Made by a program: the position numbers and the translations under genes
Shown here: in pieces, positions 9,076 through 16,808 of the stretch
Layout of the letters: every line of letters begins with the position of its first letter
Numbering within the stretch: the stretch's first letter is position 1
Notes under the pieces: model-generated
Told to the model about the DNA's origin: nothing
What the model saw: only the letters and a program-made list of their open reading frames with translations
Databases searched by the model: none
From: Peribacillus simplex
Lineage (GTDB): Bacteria; Bacillota; Bacilli; Bacillales; DSM-1321
DNA: 64,000 bases
NCBI RefSeq assembly: GCF_900156045.1
Contig: NZ_FTMX01000002.1
Coordinates: forward strand, 496,001-560,000
Reading direction: 5' to 3'

Positions 9076-10308
9076 TTACGAACGATAGCTCCCGTTTATT
9101 TTCACATAATCATAGGTTAAATCGCAGCCCCATGCCGTTCCTGATTCATTACCATCTTTCAAATAAACATTAATGATGATACTTTCATTTTCCAAGTATG
9201 CTTTGGCTTCTTCCTCAGAAAACATTACCGGCTCACCATCATTAAGTACGACGATATCTCCAAAAACGATTGTTGTTTGATCCGGATTGAATTCCACTCC
9301 GCTTCTTCCCATTGCAGCAATGATTCGTCCCCAGTTTGCATCCGCTCCAAAAGCTGCCGTTTTCACTAGATTTGACCCAACGATCGTCTTCGCCATCATC
9401 TGTGAATCTTGCTTCGCAGGCATGCCATGAACATTCACTTCTATCAGTTTTGTGGCACCTTCTCCGTCTTTCGCAATTTGTTTGGCGAGATTTTCGGAAG
9501 TTTGTTTTAATAATTCCAGGAAAATGGACCATTCAGGATGCTCAGGTGTCAAAGGTTCATTGTTCGCTTCTCCATTCGCGAGCACTAACACCATGTCGTT
9601 CGTTGAACAGTCACCATCAACCGTGATTTGATTGAATGTATCATTTGTAATGGAGGAAAGTGCTTGCTGTAAATCATCCGGTTCAATTACAGCATCCGTC
9701 GTAATGAAACCAAGCATTGTGGCCATGTTTGGATGAATCATTCCCGAACCTTTCGCAGCACCGCCCATTTTCACGGTTTTTCCGTCAATAATCGTTTCAT
9801 AACCACAGCTCTTCGTTACAATATCCGTTGTTAAAATGGCTGTACCAAAAGCTTCAGCAGCTTCAGTTGTATTTTCTGGTTGCAATGACTCTATGCCTTT
9901 TTTTACTTTTTCCATTTCCATGAATTCCCCAATGACTCCCGTTGAAGCCACTGCAAATGAATGGTCCTCCAAACCGAACTTTTGAGCTGCAAGCTTCCTC
10001 ATTTCATTTGCATCTTTTAAACCCTGTTCACCTGTACAAGCATTCGCACACGCACTATTCACTACAATGCCGTGAAGTTTTCCATTTACGGCTATACTGT
10101 CTTTCGTTACATTGATTGGAGCGGCTTGAACAACATTTTGTGTATAAACCGCCGCGGCTGATGCTGGGACATCGGTAAAAATGATGCCAACGTCCTTTTT
10201 GGAATAACGTAATCCTGCATGTACACCTGACGCTTTGAACCCTTGGGGCATTAAAATGTTTCCTTCTTGAATTTGTTTGATTTCTTCAACTGGCTGTAAT
10301 GTTTTCAT
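9076..10308 (-). CDS. argJ: Bifunctional ornithine acetyltransferase / N-acetylglutamate synthase
   Basis: The 410-residue precursor cleaves itself into alpha and beta chains. The conserved cleavage site is HPNMATML, with Thr197 becoming the N-terminal nucleophile of the beta chain. It transfers acetyl from acetylornithine to glutamate, recycling the acetyl group; Bacillus-type enzymes can also use acetyl-CoA. The KMGGAAKGSGMIHPN stretch before the cleavage point is typical. The start ATG has GGAGG upstream. It follows argC by 16 bases. Thermophile-type bifunctionality is assumed from the family and is not shown by the sequence. Confidence 0.95.
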   Translation of the reverse strand: MKTLQPVEEIKQIQEGNILMPQGFKASGVHAGLRYSKKDVGIIFTDVPASAAAVYTQNVVQAAPINVTKDSIAVNGKLHGIVVNSACANACTGEQGLKDANEMRKLAAQKFGLEDHSFAVASTGVIGEFMEMEKVKKGIESLQPENTTEAAEAFGTAILTTDIVTKSCGYETIIDGKTVKMGGAAKGSGMIHPNMATMLGFITTDAVIEPDDLQQALSSITNDTFNQITVDGDCSTNDMVLVLANGEANNEPLTPEHPEWSIFLELLKQTSENLAKQIAKDGEGATKLIEVNVHGMPAKQDSQMMAKTIVGSNLVKTAAFGADANWGRIIAAMGRSGVEFNPDQTTIVFGDIVVLNDGEPVMFSEEEAKAYLENESIIINVYLKDGNESGTAWGCDLTYDYVKINGSYRS

Positions 10309-10324
10309 TTTTTTCCTCCAAAGT

Positions 10325-11362
10325 TTACGGATATAGCGGACTGTTCCATAGTCCTGCCGTTTCTTCTAGTCCCATTAATATATTTGCATTTTGAATGGCC
10401 TGCCCTGCAGCACCCTTCACTAAATTATCAATAACTGAAACCACCGTTACCTTACCTGTTCTTTCATCATAATCAACGCCTATGTCGCAAAAGTTCGATC
10501 CATATACTTGTTTTGTAGATGGAAAGCGATCAAGGGGCTGTACCCGGACAAATGGGTGGTTTTCGTATACGGTTTCGTATAAATCCTTTAATTCGACATT
10601 TGAGGTTTCCCGATTCACCTTTATATACATCGTTGCCATAATCCCTCGTGTCATTGGAACAAGATGGGTATTGAAGGTAATAGGCTCTAAACCTGATGAC
10701 CATCTCCCAAGCTGTTGTTCGATTTCCGGTATGTGTTGATGTTGATTTACCTTATATATCTTAAAGTTCTCATTCATTTCACTATAATGGGTGACTGCCG
10801 AAAGTGATTTACCCGCCCCTGAAACCCCGGATTTTGCATCGATGATCACATCAGCAGCTGCTCCAGCCAATCCTCCAGTGAATAAAGGGGCAAGACCTAA
10901 GAGTGATGCGGTTGGGTAGCACCCTGGATTTGCAATAATCGTTGCTTTTTTTATTGCTTCGGCATTCCATTCAGTCAATCCGTATACGGCTTCCTCAATA
11001 ATGTGCTGAGGCGCTGCTGGTTTTTTATACCAGTGTTCATATTCACCTGGAGTTTGAAGCCTGAGGTCTCCTGATAGGTCGATCACTTTAATGTCAAGGT
11101 CAGAAAATTCCGAAATCAGTTGCGAGGAAACACCAGAAGGAGTTGCAAGAAATACAATATCGGATTTTTTTGCAATCGCTTCCGGGTCAATTTCTTCTAA
11201 TTTGTCTTTCATATGCATGAAATGTGCATTTTCTTCAGATAAACTTCGGCCAAATTGGGAAGAAGTATGCAATGATTTTATTTTAAATTGCGGATGATTA
11301 TTCAAAAATCTTATTAGTTCCATTCCTCCATAACCCGTTGCACCTACTATTGATACGTTCAT
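10325..11362 (-). CDS. argC: N-acetyl-gamma-glutamyl-phosphate reductase
   Basis: This NADPH-dependent reductase of 345 residues makes N-acetylglutamate semialdehyde. The Rossmann motif GATGYGGMELIRFL is at residues 7-20. The catalytic cysteine is Cys148 in ANPGCYPT. The segment DAKSGVSGAGK is also characteristic. It is the first gene of the operon. The start ATG has TAGGAGATGG upstream and lies about 50 bases below a well-formed promoter carrying ARG-box-like sites. Confidence 0.95.
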   Translation of the reverse strand: MNVSIVGATGYGGMELIRFLNNHPQFKIKSLHTSSQFGRSLSEENAHFMHMKDKLEEIDPEAIAKKSDIVFLATPSGVSSQLISEFSDLDIKVIDLSGDLRLQTPGEYEHWYKKPAAPQHIIEEAVYGLTEWNAEAIKKATIIANPGCYPTASLLGLAPLFTGGLAGAAADVIIDAKSGVSGAGKSLSAVTHYSEMNENFKIYKVNQHQHIPEIEQQLGRWSSGLEPITFNTHLVPMTRGIMATMYIKVNRETSNVELKDLYETVYENHPFVRVQPLDRFPSTKQVYGSNFCDIGVDYDERTGKVTVVSVIDNLVKGAAGQAIQNANILMGLEETAGLWNSPLYP

Positions 11363-11410
11363 AAAACCATCTCCTATAATTTCAGGTCCCTGTCATTCTT
11401 TGATTCTATT

Positions 11411-11458
11411 ATTATAAGACTGAATAAAAATAAAATCAAATGTATTTTTATAAAATTC
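11411..11458 (-). promoter_or_regulatory. argC promoter with two ARG-box-like operators
   Basis: Read on the minus strand, a -35 TTGATT (11434-11439) is followed after 17 bases by -10 TATAAT (11411-11416). Inside the spacer is TGAATAAAAAT (11421-11431, plus strand), close to the AhrC/ArgR half of TGAATwwwwATTCA. A second weaker match, TGTATTTTTATAAA, begins at 11441, twenty bases away, so the two lie on the same helix face. Binding here would block RNA polymerase when arginine is plentiful. Seen by eye only. Confidence 0.7.
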
Positions 11459-11517
11459 TAAACTAATATTTCAAATGAAAAATTATCCACCTAAACTCCT
11501 AGAATTATCCAAAGTTG

Positions 11518-11546
11518 TTGACTGCTAGTGTTTTTTCCGTTTAAAT
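11518..11546 (+). promoter_or_regulatory. Probable SigA promoter of fnr
   Basis: TTGACT at 11518-11523 and TTAAAT at 11541-11546 are separated by 17 bases, 50 bases before the fnr start. No clear TGTGA-N6-TCACA Fnr site was found in this gap. Confidence 0.5.
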
Positions 11547-11595
11547 CAAAGGTAGTGATTGAGTTTTAACTGTATTTGGAAAGGTGGTCATTTGC

Positions 11596-12285
11596 ATGAG
11601 TGAATTATCGTTATCTAATCGGATGCATTCAATTTTAGATAATAATCAGCAAGTTAAGCATATGGAAAAAGGGCGCTACCTTTTTCAGGAGAGCACCCCA
11701 GCAAGTGATTTGTATTACATTTTAAAAGGAAAAGTAGAAGTGAGTAAGGTTGTTCCTGACGGTCGGGAATTAACTATACGCATTAGTTCGGAGAATGATT
11801 TGGTTGGGGAAACAGTCTTATTTTCTCCAAATCCTAAATATATGATGAATGCAAAGATGATGGAAGATGGAACTGTTGCGATAATTTCCAAAGAAGCATT
11901 AGAAGAGAAAATCGCCTCCGATAGCCATCTTGCAGTCGAGATGATGACATGGTTATCGGCTCAAAACCGTAAAAATCAGGCTAAATTCCGCGATATGCTC
12001 CTGCACGGCAAGAAAGGTGCATTTTACTCCACCCTTATCCGTTTATCAAACAGTTATGGCACTGAAGCAGAAGACGGTAAAGTTATCAATCTTCCCTTTA
12101 CAAACCAAGAACTCGCCAATTTTTGCGGCACATCCCGCGAGGTAGTCAATCGAATGCTCGCTCAATTAAGGAAAAACAATGTCATCACCATTAAAAAGGG
12201 ACGCATTACGATTCTTGACTTTGACTATTTGAAACAGGAAATCGACTGTGAAAACTGTCCGATAGAAATCTGTACCATCGATTAA
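11596..12285 (+). CDS. fnr: Crp/Fnr-family oxygen sensor, Bacillus Fnr type
   Basis: The 229-residue protein has a cyclic-nucleotide-fold sensor (about residues 20-120) and a winged HTH with TSREVVNRML as recognition helix. The last residues contain CENCPIEIC, a C-x2-C-x4-C group. This matches the C-terminal cysteines that hold the 4Fe-4S cluster in B. subtilis Fnr. The Asp in KFRDMLLHGKKGA corresponds to the unusual aspartate ligand. It activates anaerobic genes such as nitrate respiration. ATG at 11596 is preferred over the GTG at 11584, since AGGTGG lies eight bases before it. moaA, needed for the molybdenum cofactor of nitrate reductase, converges on it. Confidence 0.9.
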   Translation: MSELSLSNRMHSILDNNQQVKHMEKGRYLFQESTPASDLYYILKGKVEVSKVVPDGRELTIRISSENDLVGETVLFSPNPKYMMNAKMMEDGTVAIISKEALEEKIASDSHLAVEMMTWLSAQNRKNQAKFRDMLLHGKKGAFYSTLIRLSNSYGTEAEDGKVINLPFTNQELANFCGTSREVVNRMLAQLRKNNVITIKKGRITILDFDYLKQEIDCENCPIEICTID

Positions 12286-12490
12286 ATCCCACATAAAAAA
12301 ATAAGTAAATACATAATGCCTTACGGACCTTAATATGATTGGCGTTTATTTTCAGGCTGAATTTCCCCTAGGACCATTTTATTATTTTCCTTTCCATGGT
12401 TCCTATAAAAAAATATAAATATGCATAAAAAAAGTATAAAAATCGATTTCGTCCATTGACTGGCATCAGAAGTTCCTAATAACTATATAA

Positions 12491-12530
12491 AAAATGAAGG
12501 GACGGCATAATCGCCATCCCTTCATTTTTT
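12491..12530. terminator. Bidirectional terminator between fnr and moaA
   Basis: AAAATGAAGGGA pairs with TCCCTTCATTTT, and the stem extends inward through GGC/GCC. A or T runs flank it on both sides, so it can stop transcripts from either gene. The 200 bases between fnr and this hairpin hold no supported gene. Confidence 0.85.
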
Positions 12531-12556
12531 ATTCATTCGGAAGGAGTATTTGAATA

Positions 12557-13570
12557 TTACCCGCCAATGAATGACATTTCGATTTTTTCCTGTTTCTTGG
12601 CCGTTCCCGCTGCCCGCTCATCCGAATAGCGGTCGTCCCTACGATTCCAAAGCGAAATGATGAATCCTGTCAATTCTTCATCTGTCATGCCGGAACGGAG
12701 CAATGACTTCAAGTCATGTCCCTTTCCATTAAACAGGCATGTATATAAACTTCCATTAGCAGAAAGACGTGCACGTGTACAACTTGAACAAAAAGACTCG
12801 GATACGGAGGTTATGAAGCCCACTTCTGCAGTAGTGCCCTTATAACGGAAGCGTTTTGCCACCTCTCCAAAATAATCTTCTTCAACCGGTTCTAGATCGA
12901 ATTCGGTTTGGAGCATCGCAAGCAGTTCTTTTTTCGTAATGACATTCTTCAACTGCCAGCCATTTGTATGTCCGACATCCATGAATTCTATATAGCGTAA
13001 TTGAATGCCCTCAGCTTTACAAAATCGGGCCATCGGCAGGATTTGAGATTCATTGGTTTCTTTTTTCACTACCATATTCACTTTAACGCCAAGCCCTGCT
13101 TCTTTGGCAGCGGCGATGCCTTCCATAACAGGCTTTATGCCGATATCCCTGCCGTTCATCTTCTTGAAAAGTTCATCATCGAGGCTGTCTAAGCTGATAT
13201 TCACCCTCTGCAAACCAGCTTCCCTCAAATTCACGGCATGTTTTTTCAAGAAGACTCCATTCGTAGTCAGTCCAATATCTTCAATACCTTCAATTTTAAC
13301 TAGATATGAAATCAGAGTGGTGAGATCTCTCCGGAGTAATGGTTCCCCGCCTGTCAACCTTAGTTTTTTTACCCCTAAGCTTGCAAATATTTTAGAAAGC
13401 CTTACAATTTCCTCATAAGATAATAGCTCACTTTTAGGCAGGAACTGAAAATTCTCATGAAAAATTTCAGCAGGCATGCAATACTGGCAGCGAAAGTTAC
13501 AGCGATCTATGACTGAAATCCTTAAATCCCTTAGTGGCCTGTCCAATGAATCTTTAATTTGACTGTTCAA
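12557..13570 (-). CDS. moaA: GTP 3',8-cyclase (molybdenum cofactor synthesis)
   Basis: This radical-SAM enzyme of 337 residues carries out the first step of molybdopterin synthesis. The N-terminal cluster cysteines are Cys24, Cys28 and Cys31 in CNFRCQYC. The C-terminal GTP-site cluster uses Cys261, Cys264 and Cys278 (CSSC and LYTCLF). The protein ends in the essential GG. The start is TTG at 13570 with TAGGAGTGG upstream. No other moa genes lie beside it. Pairing with fnr suggests a role in anaerobic nitrate respiration, as in B. subtilis, where moaA was called narA. Confidence 0.94.
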   Translation of the reverse strand: MNSQIKDSLDRPLRDLRISVIDRCNFRCQYCMPAEIFHENFQFLPKSELLSYEEIVRLSKIFASLGVKKLRLTGGEPLLRRDLTTLISYLVKIEGIEDIGLTTNGVFLKKHAVNLREAGLQRVNISLDSLDDELFKKMNGRDIGIKPVMEGIAAAKEAGLGVKVNMVVKKETNESQILPMARFCKAEGIQLRYIEFMDVGHTNGWQLKNVITKKELLAMLQTEFDLEPVEEDYFGEVAKRFRYKGTTAEVGFITSVSESFCSSCTRARLSANGSLYTCLFNGKGHDLKSLLRSGMTDEELTGFIISLWNRRDDRYSDERAAGTAKKQEKIEMSFIGG

Positions 13571-13614
13571 TTAACCACTCCTAGCCGAAAGTATTAGAAA
13601 AAACCAGACCATAA

Positions 13615-13641
13615 AAAGTGATTCAATTGAATGGATTCACT
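13615..13641 (-). terminator. Possible terminator after yitW
   Basis: On the minus strand AGTGAATC and GAATCACT form an imperfect stem that includes a 12-base palindrome ATTCAATTGAAT and is followed by TTTTT. One mismatch in the stem lowers confidence. Confidence 0.45.
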
Positions 13642-13677
13642 GTTTTTTGACTGGCTTTTCATTTCTATATAGAGTTA

Positions 13678-13986
13678 TTATTTGATTCCTAATGCAATTT
13701 TAGCATATCTGGACATTTTATCTTTCGTCCATGGCGGACTCCAGACAATCTTCACATCCGTTTCCTTTACCTCGGGGATATCTTCCAGAACCAATTTAAC
13801 TTGATCGACGATCGTCCCAGCTAGCGGACAGCCCATGGAAGTCAATGTCATCGTCACGGTAGTCAAACCTTCCTCATCCATATCCACATCATATACCAAG
13901 CCTAAATTAACGATATCTATGCCAAGCTCAGGGTCAATGACCTGCTCCAAAGCTCCCAATATAATGTCTTTTGTATCTTGATCCAC
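13678..13986 (-). CDS. yitW: MIP18-family (DUF59) iron-sulfur assembly protein, YitW
   Basis: This single-domain protein of 102 residues has the family core DPELGIDIVNLGLVY and the conserved MGCP motif with Cys53. Relatives such as SufT assist in maturing Fe-S proteins. GTG at 13986 is taken as the start because AAAGGAG lies eight bases upstream; another GTG at 13995 overlaps that site. The resulting length equals that recalled for B. subtilis YitW. It lies 117 bases after yitV on the same strand, the B. subtilis order. Confidence 0.88.
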   Translation of the reverse strand: MDQDTKDIILGALEQVIDPELGIDIVNLGLVYDVDMDEEGLTTVTMTLTSMGCPLAGTIVDQVKLVLEDIPEVKETDVKIVWSPPWTKDKMSRYAKIALGIK

Positions 13987-14103
13987 TTCGATCACTCCTT
14001 TAAGGTAAATCTCTTCATTTTAGATTGTCGGTTGCATCTTTATGTCCATTTTAGACTATATTTTACTTCCGTATTAGAATCATAACAGATTTTGAGTGAG
14101 TAC

Positions 14104-14892
14104 TTAAGCTTTTTGCACAGTTGACAGTAAATGTTTCGAGAACCAGTCTGCAGTCATAAGCACGCCTTCCCTACTCACTTTATGTCCAGCATTAGGATCA
14201 AGGATAAAATCAATTTTTTCATCTGCCTCATTATACCCTGCTTTGACAGCTTCATAAAAACGATATGCATGTTGATAAGGCACAACCGGATCTTTGGCAC
14301 CATGCCAAAAAAGAAGCGGACGGTTGGTAAGCTTATCCTGATTCAGACTCAAATCAAATGGCTTGAGCTGTTCAATCATCTTGGCAACTTCCTCATCGGT
14401 AGCTGGGAAATTAACTTTCCTTTTCTTAATCTCCGCCATTTGGAGCTCTGCATACGCGACATATGATGGGTTTCCCATTAAACTGACTCCGGCGGATATC
14501 CATTCATAAGCAGCCAATGCTCCATTAGTCACTATTCCCCCCATTGAGGTACCAGCTACGCCAATTCTTTCAGGATCAATTAATTTTCGGGATAATAAAT
14601 CATCCTTCAACAAAGATAAATCCTGGATTGTCTGCAAAACCATTTCCCAAAAACGGGGCATCATTTGAGAATCACTTAAACCAGCTTCCCTTTCCCCATG
14701 ATGAATCACATCGGGAAGAAGTACACGAAAACCCTTTTCTGCCAATAAATAAGCATAATGAAGATTATGTTCTTTTGCACTTTGAAAACCATGTATAAAA
14801 ATAATAATCGGCAATTCCTGATTGAAAGTGGTTTCTTCACCTAGGTGCAATACAGGAATATGTCCAATTAGTTCTTTTTCAATTATTATCAA
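14104..14892 (-). CDS. yitV: Alpha/beta-hydrolase esterase, YitV type
   Basis: This cytoplasmic serine hydrolase of about 262 residues carries the nucleophile elbow GTSMGG (Ser116), with Asp201 in GAKDPVVP and His237 in NAGHKVS completing the triad. The oxyanion region is IFIHGFQS at about 31-38. I take TTG at 14892 as the start because GGAGGGG lies five bases upstream. Longer reading to 14994 lacks a ribosome site and would add a tail not seen in the family. The natural substrate is unknown. It lies upstream of yitW and diverges from yitU, as in B. subtilis. Confidence 0.85.
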   Translation of the reverse strand: MIIIEKELIGHIPVLHLGEETTFNQELPIIIFIHGFQSAKEHNLHYAYLLAEKGFRVLLPDVIHHGEREAGLSDSQMMPRFWEMVLQTIQDLSLLKDDLLSRKLIDPERIGVAGTSMGGIVTNGALAAYEWISAGVSLMGNPSYVAYAELQMAEIKKRKVNFPATDEEVAKMIEQLKPFDLSLNQDKLTNRPLLFWHGAKDPVVPYQHAYRFYEAVKAGYNEADEKIDFILDPNAGHKVSREGVLMTADWFSKHLLSTVQKA

Positions 14893-15116
14893 GTTAACCC
14901 CTCCGAATAATTTGTTCCGGTCAATACCATTATCAAAATGGCATTGGCATTCATCATTCCACTCTTTAAACCTGAGCTTCGCTTTAATCATCATAATCTT
15001 GGATATAGTAATATCATACAGGAATGCATAAAGAATGAAAAAGATTTACATTTACTATAAAATAGGCTTAACAATATTTGCATATAATGAAATCAAAAAG
15101 AACAGAAGGTGTGTAC

Positions 15117-15932
15117 ATGGCTGAGAAACATTTAATCGTATTGGATCTTGATGGTACTTTACTTACAGATAACAAAACAATTTCTTCAAGGACTAAAAAA
15201 ACACTCCTAAAACTAAAAGAAGATGGACACGAAGTTATGATTGCTACCGGACGTCCCTTTCGCTCAAGTGAACTTTATTACCGGGAATTGGGGTTGACTA
15301 CACCAATTGTTAATTTCAATGGCGCTTTCGTCCATCACCCATTACATACAAGCTGGGGGGTATACCACTCTCCACTGGATATAAGTGTAGCGAAAGATAT
15401 TGTTGAAGCGTGTGATCAGTTTAAATATCATAACATCATCGCAGAAGTCCGGGATGAAGTGTATGTTCATTATCATGATGAAAAGCTGATGAACATGTTC
15501 AATGTAGGAAATCCGATCATGAAGACAGGTGACTTGCGCAATTACCTTCAGGATTCCCCAACTTCGATGCTAATTCACACAGATAGTGAATTCGTAGGAC
15601 AGATTCGCCAGCATTTATCCGATGTCCATGCCGAATTGGTCGATCATCGCCGCTGGGCAGAGCCTTTTCATATCATCGAAATAATAAAAAGCGGGTTAAG
15701 TAAAGCCGTAGGTTTAAAACGTGTATCCAACTATCTGGAAATTCCTCAAAACAGGATAATCGCTTTCGGTGATGAAGATAATGATTTGGAAATGCTCGAT
15801 TACGCGGGAACCGGGGTGGCCATGGGAAATGCGATTTCGCCCGTGAAAACGGTAGCAAATACGACTACATTGACAAATGAAGAAGATGGTATAGCGGTCT
15901 TCCTCGAAGAAAAATTCAATATAAAAGCCTAA
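15117..15932 (+). CDS. yitU: HAD-superfamily sugar-phosphate phosphatase, Cof/YitU type
   Basis: The 271-residue protein starts MAEKHLIVLDLDGTLL, giving the catalytic Asp10 and Asp12 of HAD motif I. The large cap domain between about residues 85 and 190 is of the Cof (IIB) type. Motif III is a lysine near 190, and motif IV is GDEDNDLEML. Such enzymes dephosphorylate small phosphorylated metabolites, including flavin precursors and sugar phosphates; the substrate here is not deducible. ATG at 15117 is supported by AGAAGGTG. The neighbours match the B. subtilis yitU-yitV-yitW arrangement. Confidence 0.88.
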   Translation: MAEKHLIVLDLDGTLLTDNKTISSRTKKTLLKLKEDGHEVMIATGRPFRSSELYYRELGLTTPIVNFNGAFVHHPLHTSWGVYHSPLDISVAKDIVEACDQFKYHNIIAEVRDEVYVHYHDEKLMNMFNVGNPIMKTGDLRNYLQDSPTSMLIHTDSEFVGQIRQHLSDVHAELVDHRRWAEPFHIIEIIKSGLSKAVGLKRVSNYLEIPQNRIIAFGDEDNDLEMLDYAGTGVAMGNAISPVKTVANTTTLTNEEDGIAVFLEEKFNIKA

Positions 15933-15999
15933 TACGTCATTTTTTACCTTCATAATATTTCTCTTTCAAGCCAAACTAATATGGACAACAGATCCACTC

Positions 16000-16013
16000 C
16001 GTTGTCGACAACG
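16000..16013. repeat. 14-base perfect palindrome upstream of a small gene
   Basis: CGTTGTCGACAACG is perfectly self-complementary and lies about 22 bases before the start of the 50-residue gene at 16036, overlapping where a promoter or leader would be. There is no T run after it, so it is more like an operator or short hairpin than a terminator. Confidence 0.4.
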
Positions 16014-16035
16014 CTCAGAATCGGAGGAGATAAGA

Positions 16036-16188
16036 ATGGGTAAAAGCAGTAAATCTAAACGATTTGTACAGCAAGGCAAAGAAAGTGTTGCCAGGCATGC
16101 CGAAAAAATCCCTTATCACACTACGTTTGAAGAGGCTGAAAAAGACAGGTTAAGAATTATGTCAGAACAAAGCTATGGTGGCTTCTAA
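16036..16188 (+). CDS. Small hydrophilic protein of unknown function (50 aa)
   Basis: ATG at 16036 follows a strong TCGGAGGAG site. The 50-residue product begins MGKSSKSKRFVQQGKESVAR and ends SYGGF. It is very rich in Lys, Ser and Glu, with no membrane segment and no cysteine. Its stop codon overlaps the start of the next gene as TAATG, so the two are co-translated. Composition and size resemble small Bacillus sporulation or stress proteins, but I do not recognise the family, and no function is claimed. Confidence 0.75.
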   Translation: MGKSSKSKRFVQQGKESVARHAEKIPYHTTFEEAEKDRLRIMSEQSYGGF

Positions 16189-16436
16189 TGGGAAACAATC
16201 TATTCCAGAAGGCAAGGGAATTTGTTGAAGAAGCTCTCCACTCTGAGCATGACGGTGACCAGAATAAGACAGAGGAAATCGCTAAAAATGCTCTTCACTC
16301 TGAGCATGGCGGTGACCAGCGCAAGACAGAGGAAATCGCTAGAAACGCTCTTTCTTCAGCCTTTGCCAATACGACCGAGGCCGAAAAAGAACAACTGCGA
16401 GAACTTCAGGAAGAACTGGAAAACCACTCTAAATAA
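16188..16436 (+). CDS. DUF3813-type protein (YitR-like) with internal duplication
   Basis: The 82-residue protein begins MGNNLFQKAREFVEEAL and ends in an NALSSAFANTT...ELQEELE helix, the pattern I associate with DUF3813/YitR. The middle carries two near-identical 19-residue units (A-L-H-S-E-H-x-G-D-Q...). The whole chain is predicted helical, charged and cytoplasmic. Its ATG overlaps the previous stop by one base, indicating coupling. A strong hairpin terminator follows. Family assignment is from recall; the function is unknown. Confidence 0.75.
   Translation: MGNNLFQKAREFVEEALHSEHDGDQNKTEEIAKNALHSEHGGDQRKTEEIARNALSSAFANTTEAEKEQLRELQEELENHSK
16233..16346 (+). repeat. Two tandem 57-base in-frame repeats
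   Basis: Copy one (16233-16289) and copy two (16290-16346) are almost identical, with only a few substitutions, and encode 19 residues each. The next 57 bases begin with the same GCTCTT but then diverge. Confidence 0.85.
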
Positions 16437-16440
16437 CGTG

Positions 16441-16467
16441 AAAGCCTCCAGGATTCCTGGAGGCTTT
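16441..16467. terminator. Terminator between DUF3813-type gene and KGG gene
   Basis: AAAGCCTCCAGGA pairs with TCCTGGAGGCTTT around a one-base centre. It lies between convergent genes and probably stops both, although the T runs are weak. Confidence 0.7.
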
Positions 16468-16480
16468 CGCGTTGTTTTCA

Positions 16481-16672
16481 TCAATTGTCATTTCGTGCCT
16501 TACCGCCTTTTTCACCGATTTCTTTATAAAAGTCTTTACCATGGGAATCAGCAGTGGCTTCTCCGCCCTTTTGCCCAATTTCCCGGTAAAAATCCTTGTC
16601 GTGATTTTTAGAAGTGGCTTCCCCGCCTTTACGACCTGCTTCCTGTCTGCTCATTTTTTCGTCGTTAGCCAT
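16481..16672 (-). CDS. KGG-repeat general stress protein (GsiB/YciG-like)
   Basis: This 63-residue, highly hydrophilic protein has three glycine-rich repeats, GRKGGEATS, GQKGGEATA and GEKGGKAR, spaced by about 19 residues (D-K/G-K-D-F-Y). This is the KGG stress-protein repeat found in B. subtilis GsiB and E. coli YciG. Such proteins resemble plant LEA proteins and accumulate under stress or in stationary phase. ATG at 16672 is supported by GAAGGAG eight bases upstream. I looked for a SigB promoter and found only a poor match. Confidence 0.85.
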   Translation of the reverse strand: MANDEKMSRQEAGRKGGEATSKNHDKDFYREIGQKGGEATADSHGKDFYKEIGEKGGKARNDN

Positions 16673-16808
16673 TTTTATCACTCCTTCATAAAGTTTTAAA
16701 TTGGCGTTTCTTTATAAGAATTTGCCGTTTCATACAGGCAATAAACTTAAAACGCCTAAATACTTCCTTTTGTAATAGAAGTGTAATGGCCTTAATCTTT
16801 TGTTAATA

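Noticed and set aside
13053..13418. 121-codon open frame opposite moaA
   Set aside because: Antisense shadow of a strongly conserved enzyme gene, with no ribosome site.
13622..13633. Palindrome ATTCAATTGAAT as a regulatory operator
   Set aside because: It lies within the hairpin after yitW and between convergent or tail-end sequences, so a terminator role is simpler.
16673..16808. SigB promoter for the KGG stress gene
   Set aside because: The best match (GTTTAT, then GGCAAA) deviates too far from GTTTAA-N13-15-GGGTAT.
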